The position numbers were made by a program, and so were the translations under genes. From positions 197,013 through 255,310 of the forward strand of contig NZ_STGX01000007.1 of the NCBI RefSeq assembly GCF_004912155.1: 58,298 bases of DNA, in the 5' to 3' direction. Below the pieces are notes generated by a model, which did no database searches, had not been told where the DNA came from, and saw nothing but the letters and a program-made list of their open reading frames with translations. Numbering within the stretch: the first letter of the stretch is position 1; every line of letters begins with the position of its first letter. Below are positions 1 to 9,823 of this stretch, piece by piece. Source of the DNA: Glycomyces paridis (GTDB lineage: Bacteria > Actinomycetota > Actinomycetes > Mycobacteriales > Micromonosporaceae).

Positions 1-1146
<1,146 letters not shown>

Positions 1147-1647
1147 ATGACCAATAGTTCGGCGATCGACGCACTCGATGCACGGCTCATCGCACTCCTC
1201 GAAGCGGAGCCGCGCATCGGCGTCCTCGAATGCGCCCGGCGCCTCGGCGTCGCGCGCGGCACGGTCCAGGCGCGCCTGGACAAGCTCGCCTCCCGCGGCG
1301 TGGTCCGCGACTTCGGCCCCCGCGTCGACCCCGCGCCGCTGGGATACCCAGTGACGGCGTTCGTGACACTCGAACTGCGCCAGGCGGTGGGCCACCAGCG
1401 GGTCGCCGAGCGCCTCGCCGACATCCCCGAGGTGCTGGAGGCGCACACGGTGACCGGTGTGGGCGACATGCTGTGCAGGATCGTCGCGCGCACCAACGCC
1501 GGCCTCCAGGACGTGATCGACCGGGTCCTGGCGAGCGAGGGCGTCCTGCGGGCCACGACGGTGATCGCGCTCGCCGAGCAGATCCCCCACCGGACGCTCC
1601 CGCTCGTGCGGGCCGCGGCCGAGGAGCGGGGCCCGCGGGCGGAGTAG
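1147..1647 (+). CDS. Lrp/AsnC family transcriptional regulator
   Basis: A 166-residue protein. An N-terminal winged HTH (about residues 5-50: LDARLIALLE, then CARRLGVARGTVQARLDKL) is followed by a RAM/ligand-binding domain (about 70-150). The ATG at 1147 gives the normal family length; longer in-frame starts would add an unrelated arginine-rich stretch. It is divergent from hppD, so it most likely controls tyrosine/4-hydroxyphenylpyruvate degradation in response to a pathway metabolite. That role is inferred from position and from similar arrangements elsewhere; the family is clear. Confidence 0.9.
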   Translation: MTNSSAIDALDARLIALLEAEPRIGVLECARRLGVARGTVQARLDKLASRGVVRDFGPRVDPAPLGYPVTAFVTLELRQAVGHQRVAERLADIPEVLEAHTVTGVGDMLCRIVARTNAGLQDVIDRVLASEGVLRATTVIALAEQIPHRTLPLVRAAAEERGPRAE

Positions 1648-1745
1648 GGGCGCCGCCTCGGCCGCACCGCGCGGGGCCGGGGGGCTCGGCGGTCGGCGGG
1701 CGCGGATGGGACAGGGGCGGCACCGCCTCCGTACCATCGGTTCCC

Positions 1746-4700
1746 ATGAGCGCGACGAACCCCCCGCCGCCCGAAGGGCCGAACCACCTCGCCGACGAAC
1801 TCCCGCTCCTCCTCGCGGACGCGATGTGGGCGTACGAGTCCCGCGCCGACCTCACCGTCCTGAACGGACTCACCGAGGCGGTGCGCGCCGCCGCGGGCGA
1901 TCCGCTCCTCGCACGGGCCGCGGGGCTCCTCCACTGGGGCAGAGCCGAGGACTTCGAGGACGAGGAGTACGACGGCGACGAGTCGAACTCGGCCCAGATC
2001 CGGCTGGCGATCGCCCTCGCCGAAGCGGTCGCGGCCGGCGAAGGCGACCTCGGCGCCCGCGCCGGGGCGCTCGAACGGCTCGCGGACCTCCGGATCCAGA
2101 CCGGAGGCGCCGCCGGGACCATGACGACGTTCATGGAGCTCGCCGAGGTCCGGGCCCGGCTGGCCGCCGCCGATCCCGGCGAGCTGCCCGCGCTCGCGGC
2201 GGTGCTCGTGAGGCTCGCGAGATCGTGCAAGTGGGCCGCGCGGTCCTGCGAGGACGAGGCCGAGAAGGCCTGGCACCTGAGCACCGCCGCCGTGTACCAG
2301 CTGCGCGCCGCCGAGGTCTACGGCTCGCTCACCGCGGCGGGGACGCACGTCGGCGAACTGGTCGAAGCCACCCGGCAGGCGGCGCGGTTCATCGAGGACG
2401 CCGACGGCCCGGAGGCCGCGGTCGCCGTCTCGGCCGAGGGGATGCGGCTCGCCGAACTCCACGCGGCCGGTCTCGAACCCGAAGAGCGGCTGCTGCAAGC
2501 AGAATCGGCGATCGAATCGCACGCCGGAGTCCTCATGCGAGCGGGCCGCCGCGACGCCGCGCTGCGCCACTCCCTGCGGCGGCTCGGTCTGCACGACCGG
2601 CCCGACGCCGAGCGGCCCGACGCCGAGCGGCACGCCAGGGCCCTGCGCGCCCACGCCGTCCTGCTGCGTGACGCCGGGTTCCCCGAGACGGCGATCCCGG
2701 TACTGGAACGGGCCGTCGACCTTCTGGTCGGCGCCGAGACGGGGGCGTCGTTCAGCCCGCTGCACCTGGCCTTCGGGTACAACTCGGAGCTGTACGAGGC
2801 CCACGAAGGGCTCGGCGAGGACGAGGCGGCGCTGCGCCGATCCGAACGGGCCGTGGCGATCCGCGAACGCCTCTGCGACCTCGACCGGCGCTCGCACGCC
2901 GCCCGGCTCTACCGCGACGCGGTCAAGGCCCACCAGGCCCGCCTCGCCGAGCGGGACCTGGACGACGAACCGGTCGCGTTCACCCACCGCGTCGTCGCGG
3001 TCTTCGAGCGGATCGACACCGAGGGGCGCCCGAACACCGAGCTCGCGGACCTCCTGTGCGAGAAGCTGTGCGAGCTGGACCGGCGCGGCCTGTACACCGA
3101 AGCGCTCGCGCTCGGGAGCCGCGAGATCCCGATCCGCGAGGCCGCCGCGACGGCACTCGAACCGAACCCGGACCTGGCGCGCGCCTTGAACAACCGAGGC
3201 CTCGTCTACGGCCGCCTCGGCCGCGACGCCGAGGCAGTCGAGGACTTCGAGCGCGCCGTCGAACTGCACGAGGCCGTCGCGGCCGCGGCGACCGACGACG
3301 GTTTCGCGGCCCAAAGGCTCTCCGAAGCCCTCTACAACCACGGCAGGTCGCTCAAGCGGCTCCGCCGGTACCAGGCCGCGGCCGCGGCGCTGCGCCGCTG
3401 CGTCGAACTGCGCGAACAGCTCGCCGAGGCCGACCCGGAGCGGTCTCCCACGGAACTCGCCGACCCCCTCGACCTGCTCGCCAACGTCTTCCACGAGTCC
3501 CGCGACTTCACCGCCTCCTTCGACGCCCGGCGCCGGGCCGAGGACGCCTACGCGCGGCTCCCCGAATCCGACGCCGACCGGCCCTGGCACCTCGCCCAGG
3601 TCCGATCCGGCTTCGCCGCGACCTGCGTGCAAGCCCACCGCGACCTCGAGGCCCTGGAGACCGGACGCGAGGTCGTCGAGTCCTTTGAGGAGCTTTACGC
3701 GGCGGACCCCGGCAGGGCCCGGTCCGACCTCGCCCGCTCCCTCCGCAACCTGTGCATCGCACTGAAGCGGGCCGGGCTGCTGGACGAACAGGTGACCATT
3801 GCCGAGCGCGCACTCGCCCTCCAGGAGCAGGTGCACCAGGAGGACCCCGAACACGACCTGGACGACCTCGCCGACGCGTTCGACCGCTACTCCCTCGCCC
3901 TCAACGAGGTCGGGCGGACTGCTGACGCCGCCGAGCCCGCCGTGCGCGCCTGCGAGCTCGCCGACCGCCTCCTTGAGACCGACCGCGGACGCCATCTCGA
4001 CGACGTGGTGCGCCTCATGGACAACGCCGCGAGCACGCTCGCCGACGCCGACCGCGGCGAGGAGGCTCTCGCGCTGTCCCGCAGGGCCCTCGACCTCGCC
4101 CGCGAGCTGGCCGCCGCCGACACGCCGAGCGGCCTGCGGTACCTCGCCACGTCGCTCCTCAACCACGGCAACCGCCTCAGCGAGCGGGAACTGAAGGAGG
4201 AGGCCCTGGCCGTAGCCGAGGAAGGCGTCGCGGTGGGCGCAGCGGCCGACGCGGCCGAACCGGGCCTCCACCACACCGTCCACGCCAAGGCGCTCGTCAA
4301 CCTGGGCCGCCGCCTCAGGGCACTCGATCGCGTGGACGAGGCCGTCGCCGCCTCGGCCCGGGCCATCGACCTGCTCGAACCGCTGTCCGGGCCCGGTGGG
4401 ACGCCTGACCTGGAGCTCCTGGAGACCCTGGCCATCGCCCACGGTAACCAGGCGTCCGACCACGAGGTCGCCGAGCGCCTCGCGGAGTCCGAGGCCGCCG
4501 GCGGTCGGGCCGTGGTGGTGCTCGAACGGCTCGCCGCGGTGGGCCACCGCCCGACCGTCATTCCCGAACTGCGCAACCAGGTGTCATGGCACGCCTACCG
4601 GCTCGCAGGCGTCGAGCGGCACGCCGAAGCCGTCGCGCGGAGCGAGTACGCCCTGGAACTGAGCCGCGAGATCGGCGACCCCGAGGACGTCGACCACCGC

Positions 4701-5777
4701 CGGATCGACCTCGCCGAACACCTCCAGACCCTGGCGGGGACCCTCGGCGACCGCCGCGCGGCCTTCGCGGCCGAAGAGCGGTCCATGGACCTGGTCCGCG
4801 AGTTCTACTCGGGGGCGCCGGATCGCGACGAGGAGCACCTGTGCGGCGCGCTCCTCGACTGGACCTGGGCGCTCGGACTCGTCGGCAGGTTCACCGAGGC
4901 GCTGGACGCGTCCTTCGAGACCGCCGCGGCGGTCGAGCGGCGCTACGGCGGCGAACCCGGCCTCAACCACTGGCAGGCCCTCGCACTGGACAACATCGCC
5001 ACCTCGCTCGGCGCGGTGGGCCGGACCGCCGAAGCCCTCGACGGGCAGCGGCGCGCCACCGCCGCTTGGGAGACGCGCCTCGCGGACAAGGACACGCCTT
5101 CGCGGCGCGCGGACGTCGCCTGGTCGCTGCGGTTCGAGGCCTGCTGGATGGCCGAGTCCGGCGCCGACCCGCAGGAGACGGCCGCAGTGTCGGCTCGCGC
5201 CGTCGCGCTGTACCGGGAGGCCGCGGCGGTCCTGCCCGACCAGCGTGCCGACGCCGCGATCACGGCGGCCGAGCACGCCGTGCACCTGGCCGCCGCCGGT
5301 TCGCCGGCGGAGGCGGTCGCGATGGCCGACGAGGCCGCTCGCACCCTTGAGGCGCTGGCGGCGGCCGATCCTGCCGAGCGACCGGAACTCGCTGCGGCCC
5401 AGCGCCATCGGGCCCGCGTCCACGCCGCCGACGACCGGGACGACGCCCTCGCGATCGCCCTCCGCTCCGCGGCGATCTGGAGCCGCCTCGCGGAGGAGTT
5501 GCCGCTGGCATTCGGCTTCGAACTCGCCCTCACGCTGCAACTGGTCGCCGAGCTGCGCCTGCCGCACGCTCCGGCGGAGGCCACCGGGTTCGCCGAACGC
5601 GCCGTGGCGCTCATGGCGACCGCCGAACGCGACGAACCGGGCGCCTTCGCGGACCGGCTCGCCGAAGCCGAGTCCACACTCGACCGCTGCCGTGCGGCGG
5701 CCCCGCGCCGGCCGATCCCGAACCAGGATGAGGAGGACGACCCGAAGGGCAAGCCGCTCAACGTGAACCTGGCCTGA
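1746..5777 (+). CDS. Giant tetratricopeptide-repeat (TPR) protein
   Basis: A 1343-residue cytoplasmic protein with no signal peptide or membrane segment. From about residue 270 to 1300 it is built of 30-45-residue helical repeats, with recurring patterns such as ALNNRGLVYGRLGRDAEAVEDFERAVELHE. This is TPR_10/TPR_12-like solenoid architecture. Residues 1-260 are alanine-rich helical sequence of the same character. No enzymatic domain is visible. A short tandem RPDAE duplication lies near 2608-2637. The ATG at 1746 begins MSATNPPPPE; the open frame upstream is not protein-like. It probably acts as a scaffold; its partner is unknown. It ends facing the repeat-riddled 3' end of the amidohydrolase gene. 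Confidence 0.85.
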   Translation: MSATNPPPPEGPNHLADELPLLLADAMWAYESRADLTVLNGLTEAVRAAAGDPLLARAAGLLHWGRAEDFEDEEYDGDESNSAQIRLAIALAEAVAAGEGDLGARAGALERLADLRIQTGGAAGTMTTFMELAEVRARLAAADPGELPALAAVLVRLARSCKWAARSCEDEAEKAWHLSTAAVYQLRAAEVYGSLTAAGTHVGELVEATRQAARFIEDADGPEAAVAVSAEGMRLAELHAAGLEPEERLLQAESAIESHAGVLMRAGRRDAALRHSLRRLGLHDRPDAERPDAERHARALRAHAVLLRDAGFPETAIPVLERAVDLLVGAETGASFSPLHLAFGYNSELYEAHEGLGEDEAALRRSERAVAIRERLCDLDRRSHAARLYRDAVKAHQARLAERDLDDEPVAFTHRVVAVFERIDTEGRPNTELADLLCEKLCELDRRGLYTEALALGSREIPIREAAATALEPNPDLARALNNRGLVYGRLGRDAEAVEDFERAVELHEAVAAAATDDGFAAQRLSEALYNHGRSLKRLRRYQAAAAALRRCVELREQLAEADPERSPTELADPLDLLANVFHESRDFTASFDARRRAEDAYARLPESDADRPWHLAQVRSGFAATCVQAHRDLEALETGREVVESFEELYAADPGRARSDLARSLRNLCIALKRAGLLDEQVTIAERALALQEQVHQEDPEHDLDDLADAFDRYSLALNEVGRTADAAEPAVRACELADRLLETDRGRHLDDVVRLMDNAASTLADADRGEEALALSRRALDLARELAAADTPSGLRYLATSLLNHGNRLSERELKEEALAVAEEGVAVGAAADAAEPGLHHTVHAKALVNLGRRLRALDRVDEAVAASARAIDLLEPLSGPGGTPDLELLETLAIAHGNQASDHEVAERLAESEAAGGRAVVVLERLAAVGHRPTVIPELRNQVSWHAYRLAGVERHAEAVARSEYALELSREIGDPEDVDHRRIDLAEHLQTLAGTLGDRRAAFAAEERSMDLVREFYSGAPDRDEEHLCGALLDWTWALGLVGRFTEALDASFETAAAVERRYGGEPGLNHWQALALDNIATSLGAVGRTAEALDGQRRATAAWETRLADKDTPSRRADVAWSLRFEACWMAESGADPQETAAVSARAVALYREAAAVLPDQRADAAITAAEHAVHLAAAGSPAEAVAMADEAARTLEALAAADPAERPELAAAQRHRARVHAADDRDDALAIALRSAAIWSRLAEELPLAFGFELALTLQLVAELRLPHAPAEATGFAERAVALMATAERDEPGAFADRLAEAESTLDRCRAAAPRRPIPNQDEEDDPKGKPLNVNLA

Positions 5778-6200
5778 GCTTCGGCCCGGTCACGGGTCGG
5801 GGTCACGGGTTCGGGTCGCGGGCCTGTTCGCGGGCCTGGTCGGGCCTCAGACCCGGACGAGCCGCGGGCCCGGCCCGGCCTTAGACCCGGACGCCCCATG
5901 GGCCCGGCCCACGGGGCCTGACCAGGTGCGGGCACCGACACTTGCAGGTGAAAGCGGACCGCGGGCGCCAACACGGGGCTGAGCCGGGTGCGGGCGGCGA
6001 CTCTCAACTGGCGTAAGCGGATCACGGGCACCGTCACGCGGCGAACCTGGTGCGGGCGGCGGCTTCTAACTTGGCGTAAGCGGACTACGGCCGCCTCCGC
6101 GGGCGCCGACAGACGGCCGGCCCAAGTGCGGGCAGCGGCTTCCAACTGGCGTAAGCGCACCACGGTCGCCTCCCCGGCCGCCTCCCTGGGCGCCTCCACT
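5778..6200. repeat. Degenerate direct-repeat tract between TPR gene and amidohydrolase
   Basis: At least four imperfect copies of a 57-88-bp unit lie here. Each begins with a GTGCGGGC-type core (near 5925, 5988, 6050 and 6125). Three copies carry AACTGGCGTAAGCG or a one-base variant of it; the copy near 6050 has an extra T. A related core at 6213 lies inside the amidohydrolase domain. Upstream, 5820-5910 holds two copies of a different unit containing AGACCCGGACG. On the minus strand the units read as RLRQLxxAARTW, resembling the last helix of the M20 domain. They may therefore have arisen by duplication of the gene's 3' end. No independent gene is evident. Confidence 0.7.
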
Positions 6201-7420
6201 GGCCCGAGCCAGGTGCGGGCGGCGGTGACGAGGGCTTCGACGCCGGTGCTCAGCGTCGGCTCGATCACCGGCGCGAAGTGCGGGGAGTGGTTCCCCGGGA
6301 GCGCGTCGATGTTCCCCGATGTGAAGGCCGCGAGCGCGGTCTGGGTGTCGAGGCCGCCCCAGAACCAGAACACGGTGGGCGCCCCGGCGGCCTCGCCGAA
6401 CACGCCGACATCTTCGCTGGCGGTGACCAGCGGCATTGGGAGCATCCGGTCGGCGAAGCGTGCTTTGAAGGCCGCCACGGTGATCGCGGTGGATTCGGGG
6501 TCGGAGACGAGGAGCGGGGCACTGTGCGTCCAGGTGATCTCGGGCGGCTTGGGCGCGCCCGAGGCCTCGCTCTCGGCCTTGATGATCCGCTCGATCGCGG
6601 CCTTGACGCGCTCGCGCACCTGCGGCGAATAACTGCGCACGTTGATGCCGAGTCCGGCGGTGTCGGGGATGATGTTGTCCTTGTTCCCGGCCTGGAGCCT
6701 GCCGACGGTCACGACGGCGGCCTCGGCGGGCGGCACCTCCCGCGACACGATGCCCTGCAACCGCACGACCGTGTTGGCGGCCATGAGAACCGGGTCGATC
6801 GCCGATTCCGGCCTCGACCCGTGCCCGCCCTGCCCGTGCAGCACGACGGCGGCGGTGTCGGACGCGGCCATGACCGGCCCGGAGGCGTATCCGATGAAGC
6901 CCGCCGGGAGCGGTCCGACATGCTGCCCGAGCACGATCGCGGGCTTCGGGAACCGCTCGAACAGCCCGTCCGCCACCATGTCGGCCGCGCCTTGCGCGAG
7001 CTCCTCGGCGGGCTGGAAGGCCGCGACGACAGTCCCCGTCCATTCCTCCTTTGTGGCCGCGAGCGCTTCGACCGCGCCGACGAGGCAGGTGGCGTGCATG
7101 TCGTGCCCGCACGCGTGCATGACCGGCACCTCGCGCCCGTCGCCGTCCACGGCGGTCGCCTTGCTCGCGTACGGGAGCCCGGTCTTCTCCTCGACCGGTA
7201 GAGCGTCGAAGTCGGCGCGGAGCATGACCACGGGCCCGTCGCCGTTGCGGATCACCCCGACGACGCCGGTGCCGCCGACCCCCTCAGTGGTCTCCACGCC
7301 GAGCGCCTGGAGCGCCTCGGCCACCTTGGCGGCGGTCCGGGTTTCCTGGAGGGAGAGTTCCGGGTGCTCGTGAAGGTCCCGGTAGAAGTCCGCCAGCGCA
7401 CCGCTCCGAGTCTCGCTCAT
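6200..7420 (-). CDS. M20 family amidohydrolase / metallopeptidase with abnormal 3' end
   Basis: Resembles IAA-amino-acid hydrolase/hippuricase-type M20D enzymes, which release amino acids from N-acyl conjugates using two metal ions. Visible motifs: MLRADFDALPV, HACGHDMHATC (near residues 101-111), PAEE, and a dimerisation domain from about 180 to 290. Start ATG at 7420 is preceded by GGAAGG; a GTG at 7435 is in frame. The recognisable domain ends near 6200 (about 407 residues, the normal length). The same frame stays open through the repeats and antisense to the TPR gene until a stop at 4943. Either a very long tail is translated, or the natural stop was lost. The end given here is where homology stops, not a stop codon. 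Confidence 0.8.
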
Positions 7421-7435
7421 GTTGCCTTCCGCCAC

Positions 7436-7862
7436 GACCTGTCCCCCGTTCGATAGTCGAGGATTCGAACCTAACCGCGCGAGCCCCCACCGGGCGGCCG
7501 AACACGAACGTCGAGCCGCGACACCCTCACCTCACCGCCTCCTTCCGCCCGCGACCACCCGCCGGCGCTCTGTCGCTGAAGTCGTGATCATCGCCGCGAA
7601 GTCGGTGAACTGCTCACGCGAGGCCGTCGCACACGGACGGGTTGCGATTTGAAGACCACCAGCGCTTTTCAACCTCACACTCCAGGTGTCGGAATGCCGA
7701 CAGAAGATCGCCGATGACTTGATCCGTTGCGGTCGAGCGCCATTGCAGCGGTCTCGTTGCGAGCGCGTTCGCGGCCGCTCCAAGCCGCCCGAAACCACGA
7801 TCCACCGATGTTCCCGCAGCTCAAGAGTATCGAGATGCTGTTCATCGGAAGGCAACGAAAAC
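7436..7862. other. Intergenic region without convincing gene
   Basis: This lies between the amidohydrolase start and the hairpin upstream of the XRE gene. It is less GC-rich than its surroundings. It contains short open frames on both strands, but none has a ribosome-binding site or protein-like composition. It presumably carries the leftward amidohydrolase promoter. Confidence 0.5.
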
Positions 7863-7897
7863 GGGGCAACGTAATGGAGGGTCCATTACGTTGCCCC
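7863..7897. promoter_or_regulatory. Perfect 16-bp inverted repeat with 3-nt spacer (operator or hairpin)
   Basis: GGGGCAACGTAATGGA, then GGG, then its exact reverse complement. Nearby are further half-site-like words: GTAATGA at 7911 and CATTACAT at 7924. There is no T-run, so it is not a classical terminator. It lies about 115 bp upstream of the XRE start, where an autoregulatory operator would be expected. Confidence 0.7.
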
Positions 7898-8013
7898 ATA
7901 ACGGAGACCCGTAATGAAGCCCCGACATTACATAGTGGTTGTGAACGGTGAAGGCGCACGAACTCGTGGGACGATCGCTACGAAACGTAGTCGCGAAGCG
8001 TAGGGAGGCCGCG

Positions 8014-8877
8014 ATGGCAGGAACCATCCTCTACGAGAGGTTCGTCAAGGCCTATTTGAAGGCCGAGGTCAGGATCATCGCCGAGGAGGCCGGTTGGACA
8101 CCCGCAATCTTCGGGGACGTCATGTGCAAGAGCACCACCACGATCAAGGCGTGGCTGGGGAATGAACGGCTCCCCGACCTGGGGAACATGTCGCTCATCT
8201 GCGACCGGGGAAGGGTCGACCCGGACCGGAAGCAGTTCATCATGCATGTGAGGGAACAGCTCCTCACCGGCTCGGAGATGGTCTCGAACCTCGAAGAGCG
8301 GGCCATGTACATCGTGGAAGCGTCGGAGCGGAACTATGGGACCCTGGTCAAGTGGGACCCGGTCCTCCTGTCGGCGTTGGTGCAAACTGAGGCGTTTCAT
8401 ATGGAGGCGCTGCCCGAGGCACGTGAGGGTACCGCGCACAAAATCCCGAACTGGAAGCGCAAGGAGAAGCGACAGGAAGCCTTCTTCAACCGCATCGGAT
8501 CAAAGAGTTCCCCGGTTACCGAGCTCTACATCCCGTCGAACATCTTCACCGTAATCGACAACCTTGCCGCCAAGGACAAGAGCGCACAGATCGCCCGGCT
8601 CGTTGAGGTTGACGCGATGCCCGGATGCGAGGTCCGGGTGGTCCGAACACCAATGGTGGTGCCCTCTTCATTTGAGTCCTTCAAGGGCGATGGGTTCGCT
8701 GGTGCGGGCCCGGATTTCGTCTACGTCGAGACCTACGACCAGAGCCGCCACGTGGTCGAACCCGCGAACGTCGCCTTGTATGATCAAGCCCGCAGCCGTC
8801 TCAGGGCTGACTCGCAGGAAATCGGAAGGTGGCTTGATGGTGGAGTACACCAGCTGGCGGAAGAGCACGCGGAGTAG
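8014..8877 (+). CDS. XRE-type HTH regulator, DUF5753-like (DUF397 partner)
   Basis: A 287-residue protein. The N-terminal third (residues 10-60) contains a helix-turn-helix-like segment (AGWTPAIFGDVMCKSTTTIKAW). The C-terminal two thirds (about 90-280) resemble the DUF5753 ligand/partner domain, ending with a VVEPANVALYDQARSRL helix. Such proteins are encoded beside DUF397 genes throughout mycelial actinobacteria and have been proposed to form toxin-antitoxin-like or developmental switches. ATG at 8014 is chosen because AGGGAGG lies 5 nt upstream; a GTG at 7948 is in frame but has no such site. Its end overlaps the DUF397 gene by 41 nt. Confidence 0.8.
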   Translation: MAGTILYERFVKAYLKAEVRIIAEEAGWTPAIFGDVMCKSTTTIKAWLGNERLPDLGNMSLICDRGRVDPDRKQFIMHVREQLLTGSEMVSNLEERAMYIVEASERNYGTLVKWDPVLLSALVQTEAFHMEALPEAREGTAHKIPNWKRKEKRQEAFFNRIGSKSSPVTELYIPSNIFTVIDNLAAKDKSAQIARLVEVDAMPGCEVRVVRTPMVVPSSFESFKGDGFAGAGPDFVYVETYDQSRHVVEPANVALYDQARSRLRADSQEIGRWLDGGVHQLAEEHAE

Positions 8878-9166
8878 CAACACGGCCGATAACAACTGCG
8901 TCGAGTGCCGCCAGTCATGGAAGAAGAGCACCCGAAGCAACAACACGGCCGACAACAACTGCGTCGAAGCTCGGAACATCTGCTCCGGCTTCCAGGTGCG
9001 GGACTCCAAGCTCGGGCAGGACTCCCCGGTCTTCGAGCTGACCGCAGCCGACTATGCCGGTCTGCTTCGGGGCTCGCGCGGCTTAACCCGGTCGCATCCC
9101 AGACAAAGCCGTGGGGCCGCTTCGGAAACGAAGCGGCCCCACGAGTCTGTACCGCGCATGTTCTGA
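8837..9166 (+). CDS. DUF397 domain protein with duplicated N-terminal segment
   Basis: A 109-residue frame starting at ATG 8837 (GGAAGG upstream). The DUF397 hallmark W-[RK]-K-S-[TS]-x-S-x-N...NNCVE occurs twice: residues 6-21 (WRKSTRSSNTADNNCVE) and 26-41 (WKKSTRSNNTADNNCVE). A tandem duplication is therefore followed by one complete domain ending near LLRGSRG. The last ~28 codons cross a strong terminator hairpin at 9111-9142. A TAA at 9085-9087 is one base out of frame. The original stop may have been lost by a 1-nt insertion. Confidence 0.8.
   Translation: MVEYTSWRKSTRSSNTADNNCVECRQSWKKSTRSNNTADNNCVEARNICSGFQVRDSKLGQDSPVFELTAADYAGLLRGSRGLTRSHPRQSRGAASETKRPHESVPRMF
9111..9142 (+). terminator. 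Perfect 14-bp hairpin with GAAA tetraloop
   Basis: GTGGGGCCGCTTCG-GAAA-CGAAGCGGCCCCAC. It sits inside the extended DUF397 reading frame, and its position fits transcription termination of the XRE/DUF397 operon. No T-run follows. Confidence 0.7.
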
Positions 9167-9220
9167 GCCGCGTGGCGTGATTCCATACACCCCAACGGCT
9201 TTCGGAGCGATGCTTCGGCG

Positions 9221-9595
9221 CTAGCTCAGCTCGCCAGGGGTTCGATGGCGCAGGTTCAGCATCTTGACCTGGATCCGCCGCAGGAGCGCGATGGCGTCGG
9301 CATTGTCGAGGCCGGTAGTGGCCTCCCAGTCCAATCCTGACCCGTAGATATCGCTACTGAACAGGATCTCGCTGGCGAGCTGGGCCCGTTTGAGGTCGAT
9401 GGCGGCGATGAGGCCGTCGCGGCGAGCGAGATCGGCTATGTCGTTGCACCGCTTGATCATGTCGTTCGCATCGGTGAAGCCGACGAACACGGCCAGGGTA
9501 TCGGTGACATGGGCAGGACCACCGCTCTCCTCCAGCGTTCGAGCGAAGAACTCACGCTCGTCGCGGTCGAACCCCAGCGGAATCAGCTGTCCCAC
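9221..9595 (-). CDS. Hypothetical protein, 124 aa
   Basis: Not recognised. Start GTG at 9595 is preceded by GGGAGGTG with good spacing. The protein is balanced in composition (MGQLIPLGFDRDEREFFART...), predicted soluble and mostly helical, with no Cys/His motif. It is convergent with the XRE/DUF397 operon. It may be a host-encoded orphan; no function is claimed. Confidence 0.65.
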   Translation of the reverse strand: MGQLIPLGFDRDEREFFARTLEESGGPAHVTDTLAVFVGFTDANDMIKRCNDIADLARRDGLIAAIDLKRAQLASEILFSSDIYGSGLDWEATTGLDNADAIALLRRIQVKMLNLRHRTPGELS

Positions 9596-9823
9596 GCCGC
9601 ACCTCCCGAATACCGCTTCAGACTACCCGCGAAGACCTCACCCGGCGGGTTCCGAGACAGGCGCGAGGCGGCGCACGTCGCCGGTTTCGCCGATCCGGGT
9701 TGGATGTTCGCCAGGTAAAACCGGTGTGCTGTTGCAGGTGCTTGGCTTTAGCGATGTTTGGGCTTAATAGTCCGATATACAATGAAGGGTTCGCGTCTTG
9801 CAGTACTGATCGAGGAGCCGTTC

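Noticed and set aside
7532-7855. Minus-strand frame of 107 codons upstream of the XRE gene
   Set aside because: No RBS, no family-like features, unusual composition; treated as intergenic.
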